From Chitinophaga dinghuensis (lineage in GTDB: Bacteria; Bacteroidota; Bacteroidia; Chitinophagales; Chitinophagaceae): a stretch of DNA of 64,000 bases. The notes beneath the pieces were generated by a model. It had not been told where the DNA came from. It did not search any database and was given only the letters and a program-made list of their open reading frames with translations. Below are positions 1 through 8,844 of the stretch, piece after piece. Every line of letters starts with the position of its first letter. Positions within the stretch are counted from its first letter, which is position 1. The stretch lies in assembly GCF_003259435.1 (NCBI RefSeq), contig NZ_QLMA01000003.1:1-64000 (forward strand), written 5' to 3'. Made by a program: the position numbers and the translations under genes.

Positions 1-362
1 AATCAGACTAAATCTAAATGGAATGAGCCCGGTAAAATACCGAGCTCAGTTCCAAAATACTTAATTTTTTTATCCAACTTTTGGGGAGCAGTCCACAGAT
101 GTCACTTCCTTTTTTTTATCAAAATCGTTTTAAAAATTGCAAAAATCGAGGGCTCTTCTTTCAATATTTTCAATTCATTCTGAAAAAATTTATAATTCTT
201 TCATCAGATATGAATTTTCAATTATTATAAAATATACTATATTGATAGCTAGATGATTGTGAAGGGGAATATTTGATTTTCACATGGCCGGATCGCACAT
301 GATTTTGTTGTTAATTTGGCATTAATAATCCTGTAAGGGTGGTAACTTCGTTAACAAATCAT
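1..362. other. AT-rich upstream region without a gene
   Basis: No convincing coding region on either strand. The only structure I see is an inverted repeat at 25-34/38-47 (GAGCCCGGTA, loop AAA, TACCGAGCTC, one mismatch), with a T-rich stretch about 15 nt further on. It could be the terminator of a gene to the left of the window, but the gap between stem and T-tract makes that weak. Confidence 0.4.
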
Positions 363-370
363 TACTTTTG
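363..370 (+). promoter_or_regulatory. -7 box of the citrate synthase promoter
   Basis: TACTTTTG is an exact match to the Bacteroidota -7 consensus TAnnTTTG. It overlaps the TTG at 368, so transcription must start downstream of that codon. This favours the ATG at 416 as the gltA start. No clear -33 element was identified. Confidence 0.6.
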
Positions 371-415
371 ACAATTGATCGATTTTGTTTTCATTATATA
401 AACAATAGCAGTAAA

Positions 416-1741
416 ATGGGGTACATAAAAGAAAAATTCAAGGTTAAAGCGGATGAACTGAACGCTGAAGTAAAAGACCTGTTGAAGAATCACGGCACCA
501 CCAAAGTTGGAGACGTTACAATTGCACAGGTTTACCAGGGTATGCGCGGCATTACTGGCCTGGTAACCGAAACTTCCCTGCTGGATGCGAATGAGGGTAT
601 TCGTTTTCGCGGATATTCCATTCCTGAACTGAGAGAGGCATTACCTAAAGCGCCAGGAGGCCAGGAGCCATTGCCAGAAGGATTGTTTTACCTGATGCTG
701 ATTGGAGAGTTACCGACTGAAGAAGATGTACAGAGTTTATCAGCCGTGTGGGGACGTCGTTCACATGTGCCGAATCACGTGTTTGATGCTATTGAAGCTT
801 TACCACTTTCTACTCACCCTATGACCATGTTTACCGTTGGTATCATGGCGCTGCAGACAGAATCTTTATTTGCTAAAGCTTACGCAGAAGGTATCAATAA
901 AAAAGACTACTGGAGTTATGTATATGAGGATACCATGAACCTCATTGCACGTCTGCCACGTATTGCCGCTTATATCTACCGTCGTAAATATAAAGGTGGC
1001 GATCATATTCAGCCAAACGGTATGCTGGACTGGGCTGGTAACTTCGCGCATATGCTGGGTTACTCCGACGAAGGTTTCCGTGAACTGATGCGCCTTTACA
1101 TGGTGATCCATGCTGATCACGAAGGTGGTAACGTAAGTGCGCACACTACTCACCTGGTAGGTTCCGCACTGAGCGATGCTTACCTGTCATTCGCAGCTGG
1201 TATGAACGGTCTGGCTGGTCCGCTGCACGGTCTGGCTAACCAGGAAGTGATCAAATGGATTCTGAACATGCGCGAAGAACTGGGTGGCGGTATGCCAACC
1301 AAAGATGAAATCGCAGCATATGTACGCAAAACCCTGGCTGATGGTAAAGTAGTACCAGGTTATGGTCACGCGGTATTGCGTAAAACAGATCCTCGTTTCA
1401 CTGCGCAGATGGAATTTGCTAAAAACCACCTGCCAAACGATGAACTGGTAAGAATCGTATGGATGGTGTATGAAACTGTACCTCCAATTCTGCAGGAACT
1501 GGGTAAAGTGAAAAATCCTTGGCCTAACGTAGATGCTCACTCTGGCGCACTGCTGGTACATTACGGCATGGTAGAATATGAATTCTACACCGTATTGTTC
1601 GGCGTATCCCGTGCACTGGGCGTTTTAGCTTCTCTCTGCTGGGATCGCGCAATGGGTCTGTCTATCGAAAGACCTAAATCCGTAACTACAGAGTGGATGA
1701 AACTCTTCGTAGAAGGTAAGGTAGATGCATCTGCCGAATAA
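416..1741 (+). CDS. gltA: Citrate synthase, eukaryote-like (type I)
   Basis: Condenses oxaloacetate and acetyl-CoA to citrate, the entry step of the TCA cycle, in the cytoplasm. The 441 residues match the usual ~440 of the family. All three catalytic residues are visible: H271 in [12 protein letters not shown]318 in [16 protein letters not shown] and D373 in [10 protein letters not shown]. They correspond to H274, H320 and D375 of the pig heart enzyme. The motif wording is that of the mitochondrial-type enzyme, not of the NADH-regulated hexameric E. coli type, and this is normal in Bacteroidota. The reading frame is open back to a TTG at 368, but that codon lies inside the -7 box, so ATG 416 is preferred. 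The gene is monocistronic, with its own promoter and a hairpin terminator at 1773. Confidence 0.96.
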   Translation: MGYIKEKFKVKADELNAEVKDLLKNHGTTKVGDVTIAQVYQGMRGITGLVTETSLLDANEGIRFRGYSIPELREALPKAPGGQEPLPEGLFYLMLIGELPTEEDVQSLSAVWGRRSHVPNHVFDAIEALPLSTHPMTMFTVGIMALQTESLFAKAYAEGINKKDYWSYVYEDTMNLIARLPRIAAYIYRRKYKGGDHIQPNGMLDWAGNFAHMLGYSDEGFRELMRLYMVIHADHEGGNVSAHTTHLVGSALSDAYLSFAAGMNGLAGPLHGLANQEVIKWILNMREELGGGMPTKDEIAAYVRKTLADGKVVPGYGHAVLRKTDPRFTAQMEFAKNHLPNDELVRIVWMVYETVPPILQELGKVKNPWPNVDAHSGALLVHYGMVEYEFYTVLFGVSRALGVLASLCWDRAMGLSIERPKSVTTEWMKLFVEGKVDASAE

Positions 1742-1772
1742 CAAAGTGTTATAATTGTTTTTTATAGAAATA

Positions 1773-1812
1773 GGCAGGTGGTGAATTTTTACCACTTGCC
1801 TTTTTTATTTTT
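1773..1812 (+). terminator. Rho-independent terminator of gltA
   Basis: The stem GGCAGGTGGT (1773-1782) pairs with ACCACTTGCC (1791-1800), one G-T pair, and is followed by a T-rich tract. The end of the tract also forms the -7 box of recG (1806-1813). Confidence 0.85.
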
Positions 1813-1813
1813 G
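1806..1813 (+). promoter_or_regulatory. -7 box of the recG promoter
   Basis: TATTTTTG matches TAnnTTTG exactly and sits in the T-tail of the gltA terminator. It places the transcript start near 1818, so the recG start codon should lie within the next few dozen bases, where no ATG, GTG or TTG exists in frame. Confidence 0.55.
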
Positions 1814-1839
1814 TAAACTGAACTGAAAAAAAATAACCT

Positions 1840-3951
1840 ATTTCCACATTTACTGCCATATTATCCAATCCGATCGAATATCTGAAAGGGGTAGGCCCGC
1901 AAAAAGGAGAACTGCTGCGTAAAGAACTCAGCATTCATACCTTCGGCGACCTGATTCAATATTTCCCATTCAGGTATGTTGATAAAACGAAGATCGACAA
2001 GATATCCGCTATCAGCGGGTATGAAGATTTCGTGCAGATACGTGGCCGTATAATGCATATGGAAGTAGTTGGAGAGAACAGAGGTAAACGACTCGTAGCC
2101 ACCTTCCGGGATGAAACCGGTATCATTGAATTGGTATGGTTTCAAGGATGGCAGTGGATGCAGAAATCATTGCAGCAAAATGTGACCTATCTGGTCTACG
2201 GACGTGTGTCTACTTTTAATAGCAATATTCAAATTGCACATCCGGAAATGGACCTGGTCACTGAAGAAACGGCTACTGGTAAGCAATTCCTCGAACCTGT
2301 CTATTACACCACTGAAAAATTAAAAGCAAGAGGACTAACGGCAAAGGCTATAGGAAAACTGACGCAGAACCTCCTGCAACAATTATCTCCGCTGGAAATC
2401 CGGGAAAATATTCCGCTGGAAATCCTGAACCAGTACCGCCTGATGCCCCGTTCCATGGCCTTTTTTAAAATACACCTGCCTGGGAACGAGGAAGAAGCCA
2501 AACAAGCCCAACGCCGCTTAAAATTTGAAGAATTGTTCATCGCGCAGATCCGCATCTGCCGGCTAAAAATCAAAAGACAAAAAGCCTCTCAGGGCTACAC
2601 TTTTGGTGCAGTAGGCGAACATTTCACTAATTTCTATAATCATCATCTGCCCTTCGAACTTACTGGCGCACAAAAACGCGTACTGAAGGAAATCCGTCAG
2701 GATACGATGCATGGCCGACAAATGAACCGTCTCCTGCAAGGAGATGTGGGCAGCGGTAAAACCATGGTGGCACTACTCACCGCCCTCCTGGCCATAGACA
2801 ATGGTTTCCAGGCCTGCCTCATGGCGCCTACGGAAATCCTTTCCCAGCAACATTATAAAGGTCTTTCAGAACTCCTGGCAGATATGCCGGTGAAAGTAGC
2901 GCTACTCACAGGTAGCATTAAAGGAAAAGCCCGTAAACAAATCCTTGCAGGCGTGAAAGAAGGCAGTATCCACCTGCTGGTAGGCACCCATGCGCTGTTG
3001 GAAAAGGAGGTCGACTTCCAGAACCTCGGTATGGCCATTATCGATGAACAACATCGTTTCGGAGTAGCACAACGGGCACGACTGTGGGAAAAAAATAATA
3101 TCCCGCCGCATGTACTCGTTATGACGGCTACGCCTATACCAAGAACCCTCGCTATGACCGTCTATGGCGACCTTGATGTGTCGGTCATTGATGAAATGCC
3201 CCCTGGCAGAAAACCAATTACCACCGTACATCGTACCGAATTCCAACGCCCATCTGTGATGGATTTCATCCGCGGAGAACTGAAAAAGGGCCGGCAGGCG
3301 TATATAGTATATCCGCTGATTGAAGATTCGGAAAAGATGGATTATGAAAACCTCATGAAAGGCTATGAGGAAGTAAAAGCCTTTTTCCCGGAACCTCAAT
3401 ACTATATCAGTATGGTTCACGGTCGTCAGCCGCAGGAAATGAAGGAAACCAACATGCAGCGCTTCGTTTCCGGCGATACCCAGATTATGGTGGCTACCAC
3501 CGTCATTGAAGTAGGCGTAAATGTGCCGAATGCCTCTGTGATGGTGATTGAGAGTACCGAGAGATTCGGACTTTCACAGCTGCACCAGCTTCGCGGTCGC
3601 GTGGGAAGGGGAGCCGAGCAATCTTATTGTATCCTCATGACCGGCAATAAGCTCAGCAAGGATTCCAAAGAGCGCATTAACGTGATGGTACAAACGAATG
3701 ACGGCTTTATTATTTCAGAAAAAGATATGGAACTCCGTGGCCCCGGAGATATCGAAGGTACCCGCCAGAGTGGTGTATTGGACTTCAAACTGGCCGATAT
3801 CCTCGCCGATAAGCCGATTCTGGATGCCGCCCGTGTCAGTGCAGAAAAATTATTGGACAAAGACATGGACCTGGTACTCCCTGAAAACCAGGGGCTCCGC
3901 GATTTTCTCGCCTCCCAGAGAAGTAAATCTGTCTGGAGCAAAATTTCCTGA
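1840..3951 (+). CDS. recG: ATP-dependent DNA helicase RecG (non-standard start codon)
   Basis: RecG remodels stalled forks and branch-migrates Holliday junctions. Helicase motifs are clear: Walker A GDVGSGKT near residue 301, DEQH near 402, TATPIPRTLAMT and QLRGRVGRG. The first in-frame ATG/GTG/TTG is GTG at 2032, but homologous sequence continues upstream: the wedge-domain N-terminus SNPIEYLKGVGPQKGELL is encoded from 1864. The frame is closed by TAA at 1834. Between them the only plausible starts are ATT (1840) and ATA (1858). From 1840 the protein has 703 residues, close to E. coli RecG (693); from GTG 2032 it would lose about 64 residues of the junction-binding domain. The exact start is inferred and uncertain; the identity is not. 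Confidence 0.93.
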   Translation: MSTFTAILSNPIEYLKGVGPQKGELLRKELSIHTFGDLIQYFPFRYVDKTKIDKISAISGYEDFVQIRGRIMHMEVVGENRGKRLVATFRDETGIIELVWFQGWQWMQKSLQQNVTYLVYGRVSTFNSNIQIAHPEMDLVTEETATGKQFLEPVYYTTEKLKARGLTAKAIGKLTQNLLQQLSPLEIRENIPLEILNQYRLMPRSMAFFKIHLPGNEEEAKQAQRRLKFEELFIAQIRICRLKIKRQKASQGYTFGAVGEHFTNFYNHHLPFELTGAQKRVLKEIRQDTMHGRQMNRLLQGDVGSGKTMVALLTALLAIDNGFQACLMAPTEILSQQHYKGLSELLADMPVKVALLTGSIKGKARKQILAGVKEGSIHLLVGTHALLEKEVDFQNLGMAIIDEQHRFGVAQRARLWEKNNIPPHVLVMTATPIPRTLAMTVYGDLDVSVIDEMPPGRKPITTVHRTEFQRPSVMDFIRGELKKGRQAYIVYPLIEDSEKMDYENLMKGYEEVKAFFPEPQYYISMVHGRQPQEMKETNMQRFVSGDTQIMVATTVIEVGVNVPNASVMVIESTERFGLSQLHQLRGRVGRGAEQSYCILMTGNKLSKDSKERINVMVQTNDGFIISEKDMELRGPGDIEGTRQSGVLDFKLADILADKPILDAARVSAEKLLDKDMDLVLPENQGLRDFLASQRSKSVWSKIS

Positions 3952-4107
3952 CAGGTTTTTACGTTTATTATATATCGCCGTCTAAATTTTCAGTATCTAT
4001 TTCCAGGATAACCCTTAAAAGTGTGTAAGTTATTGTGTTTGATACCGTAACAATTAGGTTAGCTTGTGCGTTTATAATAGTATATTAGATTTTTCAGATA
4101 AATTAAA

Positions 4108-7100
4108 ATGCTTATCCCGTTGAAATTTACCCTCCCGATCGGATTTGTTGGAATGATTATCCTAATGTTGTTCACTGCTAATGCAGATGCGCAACAAACT
4201 GCTAATTATAAAAACTATTCCCCGCTTACCTTCGCGGAGAACAAAGGGCAATGGAATCCGGATGTACTCTATAAAACAGACCTGGATGCCGGTGCGGTAT
4301 TCCTGCGTAGAAATGGCTTTACTTTCAGTATCCTCCATCCACAGGATATGGCAAAAGTATATGAGTATATTCACGGACATGCCCAATCCGGAGACACCGT
4401 TTGGGTGAATAAGAAGGGCTATATCAATGGTCAGGAGCTGGCAGGTGTTACCAGGAAAGAATCTGCTCCTGATAAGATGCCGGAAGTACGCGGACACGCC
4501 TATACGGTGAATTTCCTCAACAGCAATTCCAAGGTGACCATTGAACCAGAAAAGCCACAGGAATATTATAACAACTATTTCATCGGGGACGACCAAAGTA
4601 AATGGGCTTCCCATGTCTCCTCCTATCAGGGCGTTAATTACCGTTCCATTTATAACGGTATTGATGCGCATGTTTACTCTGAAGCATCTACCCTGAAGTA
4701 CGACATGATCGTGCAGCCCGGCGCCAATCCGGACCAGATACAACTGGAATATTCCGGTACTTCTTCCCTGGAAATCAAGAAAGGACAACTGATTGTACAT
4801 ACCACCGTAGGAGATGTGGTAGAACAATTACCATATGCCTACCAGTTTGTGGATGGTGAGCGTGTATCCGTTAAGGTTAGTTACAAACTGAATGGTAATA
4901 AACTAGGTTTTAAAATCGGCAATTATAACAACGCATATCCGCTGATTATTGACCCTACCTATGTATTTTCAACCGTATCCGGTTCCCGCGCTGATAACTG
5001 GGGCTTCACAGCCACTTACGACAGCGACGGTTACTTCTATGGTGGCGGTATCGTTTTCGGACAGGCATATCCTGTTACTAACGGCGCTTTCCAGACCGGT
5101 TATATGGGAAGCATCGACATCGGTATTCAGAAATTCAATCCCAGCGGAACAGGTCTGATATATTGTACTTTCCTGGGCGGTAACGACATGGAACAGCCGC
5201 ACAGCCTTTTCGTCAATAAGAATAAAGAACTGGTAATTTCCGGTAGAACAAAGTCCGGCAATTACCCCTATACAAAAGTAATCGGAACCCGCGGTGGATG
5301 GGATATTGCAGTAAGCATGCTCTCCGCCAACGGCGATAAAATGGTTGGCTCCCTGGTAATCGGCGGTTCCGCAGACGATGGCGTGAATATGCGCGAACAA
5401 CGCGCAGGCGGCGCTTCTGTGTTGCTCAGAAATTACGGAGATGATGCCCGTAGCGAAGTAGTGGTAGATAACGCCGGCTACATTTATGTTGCCAGCTGTA
5501 CCCGCTCCAATAACTTCCCGGTAACAGGCGGCGTATTCCAGAGCAGCTTTGGCGGTTCACAGGATGGCGTAGTCATGAAAATCAATCCGCTCTGCCAGGA
5601 TATCGTATGGGCAAGTTACCTCGGCGGTACCAAAGAAGATGCAGGTTTTGTCATTGCTCTGAATGATCTGCAATCATTGTATGTAGCCGGAGGAACAGCC
5701 AGTACCGACTTCCCCATTGCCGGTGGTACTGTTTATAAAAATGCATACACCGGCGGTGTGTGCGATGGCTTCATTGCACATATAAAAAGCGATGGAAGCG
5801 CTATCCTGCAAAGTACTTACGTAGGTTCCACGGATGGTCAGGCAGATCAGATCTATGGTATCCAGATGGATGCTAACGGTTACGTATATGTGACCGGTAC
5901 TACAGAAGGCGTATGGCCTACCAAACAGCCCGCTGGAACTGCTACTTTTTTCAATCAGAATTCCGCACAGTTTATCATGAAACTGCAGCCGGATTTATCC
6001 GATATCGTTTACTCCACCACCTTCGGAAAAAACAGAGCTACTTCTAAAATGCCGTCTATCTCTCCTACGGCATTCCTGGTAGACAGATGCGAAAATGTGT
6101 ATGTATCCGGATGGGGCGGAGGTATCAATCCTGCCGAAGGTTATCCCAATTCTGGTACCGGCGGATTGCCATTGAAAAATCCATTACAGAACATTACGGA
6201 CGGTATGGATTTCTACTTCATCGTATTACAGAAAGATGCAACAGATATATTGTTTGGCAGTTACTTTGGTGGGGCTGGTTTGTATGAACACGTAGATGGC
6301 GGTACCAGTCGCTTCGATAGAAACGGTGTGATTTATCAGGGTATCTGCGCATGGTGTAATACCGGTAGCGCGAAACCCCGATATCCTACTACTCCTGGCG
6401 CTTACAGCAGTACGCCTCCTCCTTCCTGTAACTATGGCGCACTGAAAATTGCGTTTAACCTGGATGGCGTAAAAGCAGGAATTAAAACACTGGAGAGAAA
6501 GAATAACTATTGTATTCCTGATCCTGTAACTTTCATTGATACCACGCAGGTGTATGTAAGCACTTCCACTTATACCTGGAATTTTGGAGATGGATCTGCA
6601 GAGATTTCCGGCATTGGAAAAGATACAGTACAACATGCATTTACCGCTGTTGGCTATTATCGTGTAAGATTGATTAAGACAGACCCGAGTACTTGTAATG
6701 GCGCTGATACCGCTTATATCAACATTAAAGCAGGTACCAACAAAGCCATCCTGGATCTGGAAGCAAAGAGACTGCCTCCATGTGAAGCATTGAAATATGA
6801 ATTCCTGAATAACTCCACACCACTGGGTGGATTTAAGGATAGTTCGTTCATCTTTGATTATGGAGACGGACCGCCGATTTATGTATTGCAAAATCCGCCT
6901 ACCTTCCCTTATTCGCATATTTATCCTGCGCCAGGACTTTACAACGTAAAACTGACCCTGATAGATACGAACTATTGTAATGCCCCACAAACAGAGAATA
7001 TTCCACTACGTGTAGCCGTTAACGTGAAGGCGCAGTTTCAAATGCCGGATACAGTTTGCGTAGGTACAACACTCGTCATCAATAACACTTCTATGGGTGG

Positions 7101-7785
7101 GCAGAGTTTTGTATGGACTTTCTCTGATAGTCCTGGTAATCCGTCTACAGATGCTTATCCACAGCATACTTTCCTCACGCCTGGGTTGATCAATATCAAG
7201 CTGGTGGTTACCGATACTACTACTTGTAACCGGATCGACAGTGTCATGAAGACGGTGCTGGTAGCGCCGTTGCCACAACCAAAATTTGATTTCACACCGG
7301 TCAAACCGGTTGAAAATACCCCTGTTCAATTCAGGAATTTAAGTTTAAATGCTACTTCTTATCACTGGAATTTTGGAGATGGAGACTCCACTTCTCAGGC
7401 ACAACCTGTTCACCAGTATAATACTACCGGAACATTCCTGGTGTGTCTGACAGCCTTCAATCCGGAAGGTTGTGATTCTACCGTATGTCAGGAAGTGAGT
7501 GCAATTGTGGTACCGTTATTCGACGTGCCCAATGCATTTTCACCTAATGGCGATGGTACTAATGATATCTTCCAGGTGAAAGCATTTGGCGTATCTAAAT
7601 TTAACCTGAAGATTTTCAGTCGCTGGGGACAACTGGTATTTGAGTCGAATGATTCAAGGATTGGATGGGATGGTAAGTTCAAAGGGGAACCTATGCCGAT
7701 GGATGCGTATGCTTACATTGTAAGTATTGAATTTACAGACGGAACAAAAGGTAGCCGTCAGGGAAGTGTAACCTTGTTAAGATAG
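4108..7785 (+). CDS. Large secreted SBBP/PKD protein with type B T9SS sorting domain
   Basis: A 1225-residue secreted or cell-surface protein. In order: an N-terminal signal peptide ending near ANADAQ; a region starting FAENKGQWNPDVLY that resembles the DUF7948 N-terminal module; SBBP-like beta-propeller repeats over roughly residues 290-760 (recurrent FLGG, YVAG and TGT-type strands); four PKD-like domains with WNFGDG, FDYGDG, WTFSDS and WNFGDG cores near residues 823, 915, 1000 and 1086; and a gliding-motility-type C-terminal domain (CHU_C, FSPNGDGTNDIF near 1142, ending VTLLR). The last domain is the T9SS type B export signal. The PorP/SprF gene starts 7 nt after the stop, so the two are surely co-transcribed. 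A role in adhesion, gliding or surface structure is inference; no enzymatic domain was recognised. Confidence 0.9.
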   Translation: MLIPLKFTLPIGFVGMIILMLFTANADAQQTANYKNYSPLTFAENKGQWNPDVLYKTDLDAGAVFLRRNGFTFSILHPQDMAKVYEYIHGHAQSGDTVWVNKKGYINGQELAGVTRKESAPDKMPEVRGHAYTVNFLNSNSKVTIEPEKPQEYYNNYFIGDDQSKWASHVSSYQGVNYRSIYNGIDAHVYSEASTLKYDMIVQPGANPDQIQLEYSGTSSLEIKKGQLIVHTTVGDVVEQLPYAYQFVDGERVSVKVSYKLNGNKLGFKIGNYNNAYPLIIDPTYVFSTVSGSRADNWGFTATYDSDGYFYGGGIVFGQAYPVTNGAFQTGYMGSIDIGIQKFNPSGTGLIYCTFLGGNDMEQPHSLFVNKNKELVISGRTKSGNYPYTKVIGTRGGWDIAVSMLSANGDKMVGSLVIGGSADDGVNMREQRAGGASVLLRNYGDDARSEVVVDNAGYIYVASCTRSNNFPVTGGVFQSSFGGSQDGVVMKINPLCQDIVWASYLGGTKEDAGFVIALNDLQSLYVAGGTASTDFPIAGGTVYKNAYTGGVCDGFIAHIKSDGSAILQSTYVGSTDGQADQIYGIQMDANGYVYVTGTTEGVWPTKQPAGTATFFNQNSAQFIMKLQPDLSDIVYSTTFGKNRATSKMPSISPTAFLVDRCENVYVSGWGGGINPAEGYPNSGTGGLPLKNPLQNITDGMDFYFIVLQKDATDILFGSYFGGAGLYEHVDGGTSRFDRNGVIYQGICAWCNTGSAKPRYPTTPGAYSSTPPPSCNYGALKIAFNLDGVKAGIKTLERKNNYCIPDPVTFIDTTQVYVSTSTYTWNFGDGSAEISGIGKDTVQHAFTAVGYYRVRLIKTDPSTCNGADTAYINIKAGTNKAILDLEAKRLPPCEALKYEFLNNSTPLGGFKDSSFIFDYGDGPPIYVLQNPPTFPYSHIYPAPGLYNVKLTLIDTNYCNAPQTENIPLRVAVNVKAQFQMPDTVCVGTTLVINNTSMGGQSFVWTFSDSPGNPSTDAYPQHTFLTPGLINIKLVVTDTTTCNRIDSVMKTVLVAPLPQPKFDFTPVKPVENTPVQFRNLSLNATSYHWNFGDGDSTSQAQPVHQYNTTGTFLVCLTAFNPEGCDSTVCQEVSAIVVPLFDVPNAFSPNGDGTNDIFQVKAFGVSKFNLKIFSRWGQLVFESNDSRIGWDGKFKGEPMPMDAYAYIVSIEFTDGTKGSRQGSVTLLR

Positions 7786-7792
7786 ATGACCC

Positions 7793-8815
7793 ATGAAGCA
7801 GCTAGTTAAAATTACCGCAGGTGTAGTCCTGCTGTTGATCGCCGGTCTACACGGATACGGACAGGATCTGCATTTTTCGCAGTTCTTCAATTCTCCGTTG
7901 ACCACCAATCCGGCGAATACAGGATTTATCCCCGACGGTAACTATCGCCTGGGTGTTAATTACCGTGATCAGTGGACGTCCATCCCTGTCCCGTATAAAA
8001 CGATGTCCGCATTTGGCGACTGGCAGGTATTCAGGGACCGTCTTACGTATGGATGGCTGGGATTGGGCGGTGTGGTACTCCGTGATGTGGCGGGAGCTGG
8101 CAATCTCTCCTCTACAAAAGCATATGCGTCTATTGCCTATCATCAGTTAATGGGTAACAGCAGCCTGCTTTCCCTGGGATTCAATGCTGGTACAGCTAAT
8201 AAAAGAGTGGATATCACCAAGCTGGTGTTTGGCGATCAATGGAATGGTAAATTCTTTGATGCCCGGGTGCCAACAGCGGAACCGATTAATTCTTCCAGTA
8301 CAAATTATTTCGACCTACAGGTAGGTATGAACTATGCTTATTTCCCAACGGATAATATTTATGTGAATGCCGGTTTCTCCGTACAGCACGTAAATACGCC
8401 AAAGGAAACCTTTTATGATACCGATAATAAAGTTCCCCGCAGATATATTGGCTTCCTGAATGGTAGCTTTAAAATGAGCGATAAGGTGATTCTCAATCCC
8501 GGCGCTTACTATACCCGGCAGGCTAGTTCGCAGGAGCTCGCTATTGGATTGAATGCCGCTTATAATGTTTCCGGAGACGGGGCACAACAAGCTTATGGCG
8601 GAATATACTACCGTGGCAGTGATGCAGCCGTTTTCCTGGTAGGTTACCAGTTAAGTAATATTAAAATGATGTTCAGTTATGACGTGACAACCTCCCAGTT
8701 GTCCACCGCCAATAGCAGAAGAGGAGCCTATGAAATAGGCATTATTTATACCGGATTATACAAGAACAGGGCATTCTCCGATGCTGTTCGTTCCACCTTC
8801 TGTCCGGCATTTTAA
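7793..8815 (+). CDS. PorP/SprF family outer membrane protein
   Basis: 340 residues with an N-terminal signal peptide (cleavage after LHGYGQ) followed by the family opening DLHFSQFFNSPLTTNPANTG. PorP/SprF proteins are outer membrane beta-barrels linked to type IX secretion. SprF of Flavobacterium johnsoniae is needed for surface delivery of the adhesin SprB, and homologues are commonly encoded next to type B sorting-domain substrates. Here the gene lies 7 nt downstream of such a substrate, so it is probably its dedicated partner. A paralogue with the same arrangement is at 23883-24914. Confidence 0.92.
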   Translation: MKQLVKITAGVVLLLIAGLHGYGQDLHFSQFFNSPLTTNPANTGFIPDGNYRLGVNYRDQWTSIPVPYKTMSAFGDWQVFRDRLTYGWLGLGGVVLRDVAGAGNLSSTKAYASIAYHQLMGNSSLLSLGFNAGTANKRVDITKLVFGDQWNGKFFDARVPTAEPINSSSTNYFDLQVGMNYAYFPTDNIYVNAGFSVQHVNTPKETFYDTDNKVPRRYIGFLNGSFKMSDKVILNPGAYYTRQASSQELAIGLNAAYNVSGDGAQQAYGGIYYRGSDAAVFLVGYQLSNIKMMFSYDVTTSQLSTANSRRGAYEIGIIYTGLYKNRAFSDAVRSTFCPAF

Positions 8816-8832
8816 TTTTTCTGCTTATTGAT

Positions 8833-8840
8833 TACTTTTG
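8833..8840 (+). promoter_or_regulatory. -7 box of the FAD-linked oxidase gene
   Basis: TACTTTTG, exact TAnnTTTG. Only 4 nt separate it from the ATG at 8845, which predicts a leaderless or nearly leaderless transcript. Confidence 0.6.
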
Positions 8841-8844
8841 TTAC

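Noticed and set aside
368..415. Upstream TTG start for citrate synthase
   Set aside because: The TTG is the end of a -7 box (TACTTTTG at 363-370) and the extra residues do not resemble the family; ATG 416 fits.
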